A stretch of 5,561 nt of DNA from SSC3 sp035477015 (GTDB taxonomy: Bacteria; Actinomycetota; Actinomycetes; Propionibacteriales; Nocardioidaceae). Position 1 is the stretch's first letter, and every line of letters starts with the position of its first letter. The notes below the pieces were generated by a model, which worked only from the letters and a program-made list of their open reading frames with translations, was not told where the DNA came from and did not search any database. Both the position numbers and the translations under genes were made by a program. Shown one piece after another: positions 1 through 5,561 of the stretch. The stretch is from positions 1-5,561 of the forward strand of contig DATILB010000362.1 of NCBI GenBank assembly GCA_035477015.1, read 5' to 3'.

Positions 1-1
1 C

Positions 2-481
2 CGGATCCGGGCCGTTGAGGTGCGCGGCTCGGACTACCTGGGCGCCCCGATGGGAGACAACGGCCACGTGCCCCGGGTGATCCCGCGAGCGCTGCAGGGC
101 AAGGGCGTCACCGTGATCGGCAGCCCCGACCAGCCGCACACGTTCACCGACGTACTCGACATGGGCCGAGCGTTGGCGTTGGTGGCCACCGAGGAGTCGG
201 CATGGGGCAGGGTCTGGCACGCGCCGAGCAACGCCCCGCGAACCCAGGCCCAGGCCGTCAACGACGTGCTCGCGTCGGTCGGAGCGAAGCCGGTCAAGGT
301 GAAGGGGATGCCGAAGGCGCTGCTGAGCATGGTCGGACCGTTCGTGCCGCTCGTGCGAGAGCTGCAGGAGACGGCGTACATGTTCACCGGCCCGTACATC
401 ATGGAGTCGTCGGCGATCGGCACGGCGTACGGTCTGGAGCCGACGCCGTGGGACGAGGTCTGCCGCCGGACGGTCGGCTAG
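2..481 (+). CDS. NAD(P)-dependent epimerase/dehydratase-like (extended SDR) protein, C-terminal part
   Basis: The reading frame is open from the left edge (codons from base 2: R-I-R-A-V-E-V-R-G-S-D-Y) to TAG at 479-481, so this is the C-terminal ~159 residues of a longer protein. The segment VRGSDYLGAP sits where extended short-chain dehydrogenases carry their substrate-side R-x-x-x-x-Y/F-G-P region. The later HTFTDVLDMGRALALVA matches the conserved 'F-x-x-V-x-D-x-A-x-A' helix start of epimerase/dehydratase proteins. The N-terminal Rossmann fold with its glycine motif and the catalytic Ser/Tyr/Lys lie outside the window, so activity cannot be confirmed. Family knowledge suggests an NAD(P)-dependent cytoplasmic enzyme acting on a sugar nucleotide or other small carbonyl/hydroxyl substrate; the substrate cannot be read here. 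A GTG at 20 lies in frame, but homologous sequence continues upstream of it, so it is unlikely to be the start. The gene ends 22 nt before prfB, which seems to have its own promoter. Confidence 0.8.
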   Translation, partial: RIRAVEVRGSDYLGAPMGDNGHVPRVIPRALQGKGVTVIGSPDQPHTFTDVLDMGRALALVATEESAWGRVWHAPSNAPRTQAQAVNDVLASVGAKPVKVKGMPKALLSMVGPFVPLVRELQETAYMFTGPYIMESSAIGTAYGLEPTPWDEVCRRTVG

Positions 482-491
482 TCCGCGCGAG

Positions 492-503
492 TAGGCTGCC
501 CCC
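492..503 (+). promoter_or_regulatory. Probable leaderless promoter (-10 element) of prfB
   Basis: TAGGCT at 492-497 fits the actinobacterial -10 consensus TANNNT. It is followed by exactly six bases and then the GTG at 504, which places the expected transcription start on the first base of the start codon. No convincing Shine-Dalgarno sequence lies between the preceding stop (481) and this GTG, as expected for a leaderless mRNA. A -35 element is not clear; the best candidate is a GAC-containing stretch near 467-472, inside the end of the SDR gene. The same layout recurs before the kinase gene. Read-through from the SDR gene is also possible. Confidence 0.6.
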
Positions 504-1622
504 GTGGCAGGCCCCGACTTCGACAACGACCTCAAGCAGCTCCAGGCAACGATGCACACCATCGAGCAGGTGCTCGATGTGGACCGGATGCGTTCCGAGA
601 TCGCGTCGCTGGGGGAGCAGGTGGCGGCCCCCGACCTGTGGGACGACCAGGCCAACGCGCAGAAGGTCACCGGTCGGCTATCCGCCCTCCAGGGCGAGCT
701 CGAGCGCTACACCGGACTGCAGGACCGCCTCGACGACCTCGGAATCATGGTCGAGCTCTCCCAGGAGGAGAGCGACGACGATTCGCTCGCCGAGGCCGAG
801 GCCGAGCTGACGCGGGTGAAGAAGGCCGTGGAGGCCCTCGAGGTCCGCACCCTCCTCAACGGGGAGTACGACCACCGCGAGGCCATCATCAGCCTCCGGT
901 CCGGAGCCGGGGGCGTCGACGCCGCCGACTTCACCGAGATGCTGATGCGGATGTACACCCGCTGGGCGGAGCGCAACAAGTACCCGGTCGAGGTCTTCGA
1001 GACGTCGTACGCCGAAGAAGCCGGCCTCAAGTCCGCGACCTTCGCGATCCACGCGCCCTACGCCTTCGGCACCCTGTCGGTCGAGGCCGGCACCCACCGC
1101 CTGGTGCGGATCAGCCCGTTCGACAACCAGGGCCGCCGCCAGACGTCGTTCGCCGCCGTCGAGGTGGTGCCGGTGCTCGAGCAGACCGACGAGATCGACA
1201 TCCCCGACGAGGACATCCGCGTGGACGTCTACCGCTCGGGTGGCCCGGGTGGTCAGTCGGTCAACACGACCGACTCGGCCGTCCGCCTCACGCACCTGCC
1301 GACCGGCACCGTGGTGTCCTGCCAGAACGAGAAGTCGCAGCTGCAGAACAAGGCGTCGGCGATGGTCGTCCTCAAGGCCAAGCTGCTCGCCCTGAAGAAG
1401 GCCGAGGAGGCGGCGCTCCTCAAGGACATGAAGGGCGACGTGCAGGCGAGCTGGGGCGAGCAGATCCGCAACTACGTGCTGAACCCGTACCAGATGGTCA
1501 AGGACCTTCGCACCGAGCAGGAGTCCGGCAACCCGCAGGCCGTGCTCGACGGCGAGATCGACGAGTTCCTCGAAGCCGGCATCCGCTGGCGCCGAGGTGC
1601 CGACCGCGCGGCTCAGAACTAG
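504..1622 (+). CDS. prfB: Peptide chain release factor 2
   Basis: Class I release factor that recognises UGA and UAA stop codons in the ribosomal A site and triggers hydrolysis of peptidyl-tRNA in the cytoplasm. The protein has 372 residues, close to the usual ~365-370. Visible landmarks are the N-terminal helical domain (about 1-110), a SGAGGVDA segment (133-140), the stop-codon-reading tripeptide SPF at 204-206, and the catalytic GGQ at 249-251 within SGGPGGQSVN. SPF rather than PxT identifies RF2, not RF1. The residue equivalent to E. coli position 246 is Ser245, the small-residue type found in most bacteria. The frame is continuous from the GTG, with no in-frame UGA and no programmed +1 frameshift site of the E. 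coli kind, so that autoregulation is absent. The GTG at 504 is preferred because it gives the full N-terminus and fits the leaderless promoter; an in-frame ATG at 552 would remove conserved residues. The stop TAG lies 4 nt from the stop of the convergent response regulator gene. Confidence 0.97.
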   Translation: MAGPDFDNDLKQLQATMHTIEQVLDVDRMRSEIASLGEQVAAPDLWDDQANAQKVTGRLSALQGELERYTGLQDRLDDLGIMVELSQEESDDDSLAEAEAELTRVKKAVEALEVRTLLNGEYDHREAIISLRSGAGGVDAADFTEMLMRMYTRWAERNKYPVEVFETSYAEEAGLKSATFAIHAPYAFGTLSVEAGTHRLVRISPFDNQGRRQTSFAAVEVVPVLEQTDEIDIPDEDIRVDVYRSGGPGGQSVNTTDSAVRLTHLPTGTVVSCQNEKSQLQNKASAMVVLKAKLLALKKAEEAALLKDMKGDVQASWGEQIRNYVLNPYQMVKDLRTEQESGNPQAVLDGEIDEFLEAGIRWRRGADRAAQN

Positions 1623-1626
1623 GCGT

Positions 1627-2280
1627 TCACGACACCCGACGGGTCTCGTAGGCCCACATCGCGATCTCGACGCGGTTTCGGGCTCCGAGCTTGGTCATCA
1701 GGCTCGCGACATGCGTCTTCACGGTGCTCACGGTGATGTGCAGCTCTTCGGCGATCTCGGAGTTGGTGCGCCCGCGCGCAACCGTGAGCAGCACCTCCTC
1801 CTCACGCTCCGTCAACGGCTCGATCGGCTGGACCGGCTTCTCCTTCGGGTGCAGACCCACGAGCGTCGACAGCAGCCGACGGGTGACCGCTGGAGCGATC
1901 AGAGCGTCACCGTTGGCTGCGGCATGGATGGCCTGGACCAGGAGCTCGGGGCCGGCGTCCTTGAGCAGGAAGCCGCGGGCGCCGGCCTTCAAAGCGCCGT
2001 GGACGTACTCGTCGAGGTCGAAGGTGGTGATGACCACGATCGGCATCGGGTCGGCGACGCCGGGACCGGCCAGAACCCGGGTGGCCTCCACGCCGTCGAG
2101 GCCGGGCATCCGGATGTCGAAGAGACAGACGTCCGGCTGGAGCTCCCGCGCGAGATCGATCGCCTCGTGACCGTTCTTCGCCTGACCGACGACGTTGATG
2201 CCGGGCTGGGCGTCGAGGATCATCGTCAGGCCGGTCCGGATGAGCTCCTGGTCGTCGGCCACGAGCACGCGGATGGTCAT
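1627..2280 (-). CDS. LuxR/NarL-family response regulator
   Basis: DNA-binding response regulator of 217 residues, a typical NarL/FixJ size. The receiver domain (about 3-118) has the acidic pocket D9-D10, phosphoacceptor D55 in VCLFDIRMPG, switch residue T85 (or T86) and K107 in FLLKDA, so all phosphotransfer residues are present. After a linker (about 135-154), a LuxR-type helix-turn-helix covers about 155-211 (LTEREEEVLLTVARG, then NSEIAEELHITVSTVKTH). It should be phosphorylated by the kinase encoded just upstream and then bind promoter DNA as a dimer. The start is ATG at 2280. It overlaps the kinase stop as ATGA and is preceded by a strong Shine-Dalgarno. A longer in-frame start near 2349 would push far into the kinase gene and add residues that do not fit the family. 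Its own promoter and the divergent transporter promoter are the likeliest nearby targets (inference). The specific function is not recognisable beyond the family. Confidence 0.95.
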   Translation of the reverse strand: MTIRVLVADDQELIRTGLTMILDAQPGINVVGQAKNGHEAIDLARELQPDVCLFDIRMPGLDGVEATRVLAGPGVADPMPIVVITTFDLDEYVHGALKAGARGFLLKDAGPELLVQAIHAAANGDALIAPAVTRRLLSTLVGLHPKEKPVQPIEPLTEREEEVLLTVARGRTNSEIAEELHITVSTVKTHVASLMTKLGARNRVEIAMWAYETRRVS

Positions 2281-3419
2281 CGAGCCACCTCCAGCGGCAG
2301 CTCGGCCACGACGGTCCAGCCGCCCTGTGGGTCGGGGCCCGCCTCGCACGTCCCTCCGAGCAGGTGGGCGCGCTCACTCATGCCGAGCAGTCCGTAGCCA
2401 GCTGGGGACTGGCGACCGTACCCACCCTCGCCGTCGTCGTGCACGTGCAGCCGGACCGAGTCAGTGTCTCCGCAGACGCGAACGACGACCTTGTTCGGGT
2501 TGCGCGCGTGCCTCACCGCGTTGGTCACCGACTCCTGGGCGATGCGGTAGATCGCCACCTCGACGGGTCGTGGCAGCACGCTGAGGTCGCCCTCCCTCTG
2601 TACCTCGACGCGGGGTGCGCCTCCGGAGAGCGCGGCCAGCTGCTCGAGATCGGCAACCCCGCGCTGGGGCGCGAAGTCGGCGGCAACACCGGCCCGCAGG
2701 ACCCGCACCATCGAGCGCATCTCCGCGAGCGTGCGGGACGCCTCGGCCTCGATCACCTCCAGCGCCGCCCGCGCAGCGGCCGGGTCGGTAGGTGCGACGG
2801 CCAACCCCGCCTGGGCCTGGATCGCGATCGCGGAGACGTGGTGGGCGACGGTGTCGTGCAGCTCCCGCGCCAGCTCCCCGCGCTCGAGGGTCCGGATCTG
2901 CTCGAGCTCGCGGCTGCGCGCGTTGGTGCGGTACCGGAGGGCGACGCCGAGCGCTGCGGATGCAATCAGCACGGCCGATCCGCCGAGGCTTTCCTCGAGC
3001 GTGCCGTACGCCACCAGGCTGGTCGAGGCAGGGACCAGGATGATCGCGGTGCCGATCGCGATCTCGACCCCGGATCCCCAGCGGTACAACGCGTAGGGGA
3101 TCAGCAGCGCGAAGGCCATCGTGTTAAGACCGACCTCGCCCGCATCGGCGACCAGGGTCGCGATGTTGATCACGCCCGCCGCGCCGAACATCACGGCCAC
3201 GGTCGGTAGCGGATAGGTACGTCGCCACAGGAGTGTCGGGACCAGGGCGATCGTGACAACGGTGGCGAGCCAGCGCCACTCGACGGTCTCCCGGAAGATG
3301 CCCTCGAGCAGGGCGGTGGGGACGAGGACGGCGACCAACGCCCAGTCGCGCCACACCCGAGCCGGCGGCTCGGCAGCTCTGGGCTCGGCGAGCAGAGCAC
3401 GGACGGAGTCGGTCACCAC
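2277..3419 (-). CDS. Membrane sensor histidine kinase, NarL/DesK class (HisKA_3)
   Basis: Sensor kinase of 380 residues. The N-terminal half has about six hydrophobic segments (near 27-42, 50-65, 71-92, 96-114, 117-138, 145-162) and almost no extracytoplasmic domain, suggesting a signal sensed in or near the membrane. A short charged helix (about 165-185) leads into the HisKA_3 dimerisation domain. There ARELHDTVAHHVS carries the phosphorylated H188 and a D189-x-x-x-H193 phosphatase motif, the H-variant of the DxxxQ/H motif known for this class. The HATPase domain (about 286-376) keeps the N box (E296, N300), the G1 motif D328-x-G-x-G and the G2 box G341-Y-G-L-L-G-M347, so the kinase looks active. 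Two consecutive GTG codons open the gene; the first (3419) is chosen because TAGGCT lies exactly six bases upstream. The gene overlaps the regulator gene by 4 nt and is divergent from the MmpL gene, which hints at control of export or envelope stress. The signal is unknown. Confidence 0.95.
   Translation of the reverse strand: MVTDSVRALLAEPRAAEPPARVWRDWALVAVLVPTALLEGIFRETVEWRWLATVVTIALVPTLLWRRTYPLPTVAVMFGAAGVINIATLVADAGEVGLNTMAFALLIPYALYRWGSGVEIAIGTAIILVPASTSLVAYGTLEESLGGSAVLIASAALGVALRYRTNARSRELEQIRTLERGELARELHDTVAHHVSAIAIQAQAGLAVAPTDPAAARAALEVIEAEASRTLAEMRSMVRVLRAGVAADFAPQRGVADLEQLAALSGGAPRVEVQREGDLSVLPRPVEVAIYRIAQESVTNAVRHARNPNKVVVRVCGDTDSVRLHVHDDGEGGYGRQSPAGYGLLGMSERAHLLGGTCEAGPDPQGGWTVVAELPLEVAR
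2286..2292 (-). promoter_or_regulatory. Ribosome binding site of the response regulator
   Basis: Read on the - strand, GGAGGTG lies five bases before the ATG at 2280, inside the codons for the last kinase residues (L-E-V-A-R). It is the only strong Shine-Dalgarno among the gene starts in the window. It fixes the regulator start at 2280 and fits coupled translation with the kinase through the ATGA overlap. Confidence 0.8.
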
Positions 3420-3431
3420 CAGGCCAGCCTA
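3420..3431 (-). promoter_or_regulatory. Probable leaderless promoter (-10 element) of the kinase-regulator operon
   Basis: Read on the - strand, TAGGCT (3431 to 3426) is followed by six bases (GGCCTG) and then the GTG at 3419, so transcription is expected to begin on the start codon. No Shine-Dalgarno is present. This is the same hexamer and the same spacing as at prfB. No good -35 hexamer is visible; a weak TGATCC lies 19 bases upstream. A G/C inverted repeat lies in the would-be spacer. Confidence 0.6.
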
Positions 3432-3435
3432 GAGA

Positions 3436-3452
3436 GGGGACCCCTGCCGGGG
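3436..3452. repeat. Short overlapping inverted repeats in the kinase promoter spacer
   Basis: The sequence reads GGGG-A-CCCC-TGCC-GGGG. The central CCCC (3441-3444) can pair with either the left GGGG (3436-3439) or the right GGGG (3449-3452). It begins 5 bp upstream of the kinase -10 element, where a bound protein would affect promoter use. It could be an operator half-site arrangement or simply a G/C-rich run; in a high-GC genome such short repeats are common. Confidence 0.35.
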
Positions 3453-3485
3453 ATCAGTCCCGCGAGTGAGAGCCGTCCCGTACTT

Positions 3486-3499
3486 TCGGCCGGTGCCGA
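3486..3499. repeat. Small inverted repeat in the divergent intergenic region
   Basis: TCGGC-CGGT-GCCGA is a perfect 5-bp inverted repeat with a 4-base centre, near the middle of the 133-bp region between the kinase and transporter genes. It is directly preceded by TACTTT (3481-3486), the only TANNNT-like hexamer I saw on the + strand here and a weak candidate for the transporter -10 element. No T run follows, so a terminator is unlikely. Chance occurrence is plausible. Confidence 0.25.
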
Positions 3500-3518
3500 G
3501 ACCGCTCCTCAGCACGAT

Positions 3519-3543
3519 GTGTCGGACCCACGGTCACCGACAC
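3519..3543. repeat. Perfect 7-11-7 inverted repeat upstream of the MmpL start; candidate operator
   Basis: GTGTCGG (3519-3525) and CCGACAC (3537-3543) are exact reverse complements separated by 11 bases, ending 9 bp before the ATG at 3553. A smaller repeat, GACC-CAC-GGTC (3525-3535), is nested inside but centred one base away. The arms are centred 18 bp apart, which would put a dimeric regulator on one DNA face over nearly two turns. Candidate binders are the adjacent LuxR-type regulator or an unlinked TetR-type repressor. Alternatively it forms an mRNA hairpin next to the ribosome landing site. If the alternative ATG at 3517 is used, it lies within coding sequence. Confidence 0.5.
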
Positions 3544-3552
3544 GGTTGGACC

Positions 3553-5561
3553 ATGACTGAAGTCCTCTATCGCCTCGGCCGCACGACTGCCCGCCACCCC
3601 TGGGTCACGATCGGCAGCTGGCTGGCCGTGTCCCTGCTCGTTCTCGGATCGGCTGCCCTGTTCGGGCGTGAGCTCGAGGACACGTTCGATGCGCCGGGTC
3701 TCGACTCGCAACGCGCCTCGGAGCTCCTCGCCTCAGCGGACTCCAGCGAACGCGGCTTGTCCGCCCACGTCGTACTCGCCGGCGACGCCACGCTGAACGT
3801 TCCGGAGCGAGCGGCAGTGGAGCAGGCCCATCGTGGGGCGCTGGGGCTGCAGCACGTGCTCGACGCGACGGTGACCTACTCACCGGACGGCCGGATAGCG
3901 CTGCTACGCCTCCAGTACCCATCGGTCGAGGACCTCGACCCCAGCGACCTGGGGCGGCTGAAGGACTTCGTCGCCGATGCCCGCAGCTCGTCCGACCTCG
4001 ACGTCGAGGCCGGAGGTCCGCTCTTCTTCGCTTTCGAGAGCCCGCCCGCCGGTCTGGGCGAGATCATCGGACTGGTCGTCGCAGCCGCGATCCTGCTGGT
4101 GGCGTTCGGCTCGCTCCTGGCCGCCGGCCTCCCGATCGGGATGGCGCTCTTCGGGCTGGTGATCGGTGTCAGCTCGATGTCTCTGCTCACCTACCTGGTC
4201 GAGATCCCGGCCTGGGCACCCGAGTTCGCTGCCATGGTCGGCCTCGGAGTCGGACTCGACTACGCCCTGCTGCTGCTCACCCGGCACCGCGAGCACCTCG
4301 CCGAGGGCGTACCGGTCGAGGAGTCGGTGGGTCTGGCGCTGGCGACCGCAGGCAAGGCCGTCATCGGCGCGGGTGGCACGGTCGTCCTAGCGATCCTCGG
4401 TCTTGCCGTTGCCGGCATCCCCTTCGTCGCTGCCGGGGGAGTGGCCATCTCGGCGGTCGTCCTGGTCATGGTGGCCGCGGCGATCACCCTGCTCCCGGCG
4501 CTGTTCGGTCTGGCTGGCCTTCGCTTGGCAGCGCGCACGCGCCGTCGTACGTCGCGGGTCTGGTACACGTGGGGCAACCACGTCACGAACCACGCGAAGG
4601 GGTACGCCGTAGCCGCGACCCTCGTGATGGTCGCGCTGGCCGCACCCGCGCTGGCCCTGACCCTCGGGTTCCCCGACGAGGGCACGATGCCTGAGGCCCG
4701 GACCGAGCGACGTGCCTACGACCTCGTGTCCGAGGGGTTCGGCCCAGGGGCCAACGGACCGATCGTCATCGCCGTCGACGTGTCGAACGACCCCTCCGTG
4801 GTGCAGCCGCTGACCGACGCCGTCGCGGCAGACCCCGGCATCGCGAACGTCGTCGCCGCCGACGTGGACCTGGGCGCCGGCGTGGCCACGCTGGTCGCCG
4901 AGCCCACGACGCCGCCTCAGGACGACGCCACGAAGGAGACCATCCACCGACTTCGTGCTGAGGTGTTCCCGGCGGCGCTCGGTGATGCCGAGGCGTCCGC
5001 TCATGTCGGCGGACAGACCGCCACGTTCGTCGATCTCGGTGACCGGGTCCGCGAGCGGCTCCCGCTCTTCGTGGTGACGGTGGTGCTGCTGTCCTTCGCG
5101 CTGTTGGTGCTGATGTTCCGCAGTGTGCTGGTCCCGCTCAAGGCGGCCGTTCTCAACCTGCTCAGCGTGGGCGCGGCGTACGGTGTGCTCGTCATGGTCT
5201 TCCAGTGGGGCTGGGGAGCAGGGCTGATCGGCGTCGAGACGACCGTGCCGGTCATCTCGTTCATCCCGCTCTTCATGTTCGCGATCCTGTTCGGCCTCTC
5301 GATGGACTACGAGGTGTTCTTGCTCTCGCGCATCCGAGAGGAGTACCTGCGCACGGGTGACAACAAAGCAGCCGTGGTCCGGGGCGTGGCCGCGACCGGT
5401 CGGACCATCACCGCCGCGGCGCTGATCATGGTGGCGGTCTTCTCGGGGTTCATCCTGGGCAGCGACCCGGTCGTCAAGATGATGGGGCTCGGTTGCGCCA
5501 CGGCGATCCTGCTCGACGCGACAATCATCCGCCTCGTCCTCGTCCCCGCGACCATGACCCT
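3553..5561 (+). CDS. MmpL-family (RND superfamily) membrane transporter, C-terminus cut by window edge
   Basis: Twelve-helix inner-membrane transporter with two MMPL repeats; 669 residues are visible and the frame is open to the right edge, where family size suggests a few dozen residues are missing. The start MTEVLYRLGRTTARHPW is typical of actinobacterial members. Approximate helices are TM1 17-37, TM2-6 between 168 and 316, TM7 352-372, TM8-12 between 503 and 666. Two extracytoplasmic loops (about 38-167 and 373-502) form the porter region. The proton-relay Asp-Tyr pairs are both present: D236-Y237 in GLGVGLDYALLLLTRHRE (TM4) and D585-Y586 in FGLSMDYEVFLLSR (TM10), matching the pairs known in mycobacterial MmpL3. 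It probably uses proton motive force to export a lipid, pigment or hydrophobic compound. No lipid or polyketide genes are in view, so the substrate is unknown. The Shine-Dalgarno is poor. An in-frame ATG at 3517 would add 12 residues (MCRTHGHRHGWT) but looks less family-like. Divergence from the kinase-regulator operon suggests co-regulation. Confidence 0.93.
   Translation, partial: MTEVLYRLGRTTARHPWVTIGSWLAVSLLVLGSAALFGRELEDTFDAPGLDSQRASELLASADSSERGLSAHVVLAGDATLNVPERAAVEQAHRGALGLQHVLDATVTYSPDGRIALLRLQYPSVEDLDPSDLGRLKDFVADARSSSDLDVEAGGPLFFAFESPPAGLGEIIGLVVAAAILLVAFGSLLAAGLPIGMALFGLVIGVSSMSLLTYLVEIPAWAPEFAAMVGLGVGLDYALLLLTRHREHLAEGVPVEESVGLALATAGKAVIGAGGTVVLAILGLAVAGIPFVAAGGVAISAVVLVMVAAAITLLPALFGLAGLRLAARTRRRTSRVWYTWGNHVTNHAKGYAVAATLVMVALAAPALALTLGFPDEGTMPEARTERRAYDLVSEGFGPGANGPIVIAVDVSNDPSVVQPLTDAVAADPGIANVVAADVDLGAGVATLVAEPTTPPQDDATKETIHRLRAEVFPAALGDAEASAHVGGQTATFVDLGDRVRERLPLFVVTVVLLSFALLVLMFRSVLVPLKAAVLNLLSVGAAYGVLVMVFQWGWGAGLIGVETTVPVISFIPLFMFAILFGLSMDYEVFLLSRIREEYLRTGDNKAAVVRGVAATGRTITAAALIMVAVFSGFILGSDPVVKMMGLGCATAILLDATIIRLVLVPATMT

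Noticed and set aside
504..600. Possible programmed +1 frameshift in prfB
   Set aside because: The frame is continuous from GTG 504 to the stop and the early region has no in-frame UGA with a slippery CUU codon.
202..810. 202-residue + strand open frame overlapping the SDR gene end and prfB start
   Set aside because: It is an Arg/Pro/Ser-rich shadow frame across two genes with recognised protein families in another frame; high GC keeps such frames open.
678..1295. 205-residue - strand open frame inside prfB
   Set aside because: It lies wholly antisense to the conserved release factor coding sequence, and its composition is typical of a complementary-strand shadow.
2281..2349. N-terminal extension of the response regulator from an upstream in-frame start
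   Set aside because: It would overlap the kinase by 73 nt and add a Gly/Arg-rich stretch before a normal receiver start, while ATG 2280 has a strong Shine-Dalgarno at correct spacing.
1597..2397. 266-residue + strand open frame opposite the response regulator
   Set aside because: It overlaps the prfB end and is antisense to a regulator with all receiver and helix-turn-helix residues intact; no domain is recognisable in it.
2364..3209. 281-residue + strand open frame opposite the kinase
   Set aside because: It is antisense to a complete kinase with intact H, N, G1 and G2 boxes, and has no promoter, ribosome site or domain features of its own.
3486..3499. Hairpin considered as an intrinsic terminator
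   Set aside because: The stem is only 5 bp, no T run follows on either strand, and it lies between divergent genes where no transcript needs to end.
4387..5004. 205-residue - strand open frame, and smaller ones, inside the MmpL gene
   Set aside because: The + strand frame is uninterrupted over 669 residues with both MMPL Asp-Tyr motifs; the antisense frames are composition artefacts.

Overview
The window is a conventional stretch of chromosome from a high-GC actinobacterium. The support is strong G/C preference at third codon positions, GTG starts, an actinobacterial-type peptide chain release factor 2 gene without a frameshift site, a membrane NarL/DesK-class kinase with its LuxR-type partner, and an MmpL-family transporter. 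The overall look suggests Nocardioidaceae or a related order, but that placement is a guess from style and not from a search.

Layout, left to right. (1) The 3' end of an NAD(P)-dependent epimerase/dehydratase-like (extended SDR) gene, + strand, cut by the window's left edge. (2) prfB, complete, + strand, starting 22 nt later from its own apparent leaderless promoter. (3) A two-component pair on the - strand that converges on prfB with only 4 nt between the stop codons. The kinase gene is upstream (3419 to 2277) and the response regulator gene downstream (2280 to 1627), joined by an ATGA stop/start overlap with a strong Shine-Dalgarno inside the last kinase codons. (4) A 133-bp divergent intergenic region (3420-3552) holding the kinase promoter, three short inverted repeats and presumably the transporter promoter. 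(5) An MmpL/RND-type transporter gene on the + strand, open to the right edge; 669 residues are visible and the C-terminal end is missing.

How the parts may work together: the kinase probably senses a signal in or near the membrane and phosphorylates the adjacent NarL-type regulator. Its most likely local targets lie in the shared kinase/transporter intergenic region, so a kinase-regulator-exporter stress or export module is a reasonable inference. prfB and the SDR gene look like independent neighbours.

The most notable signals are two identical leaderless-promoter architectures (TAGGCT, six bases, then GTG) at prfB and at the kinase gene, and a perfect 7-11-7 inverted repeat just upstream of the transporter ATG. 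I found no mobile element, CRISPR array, RNA gene or clearly new system.
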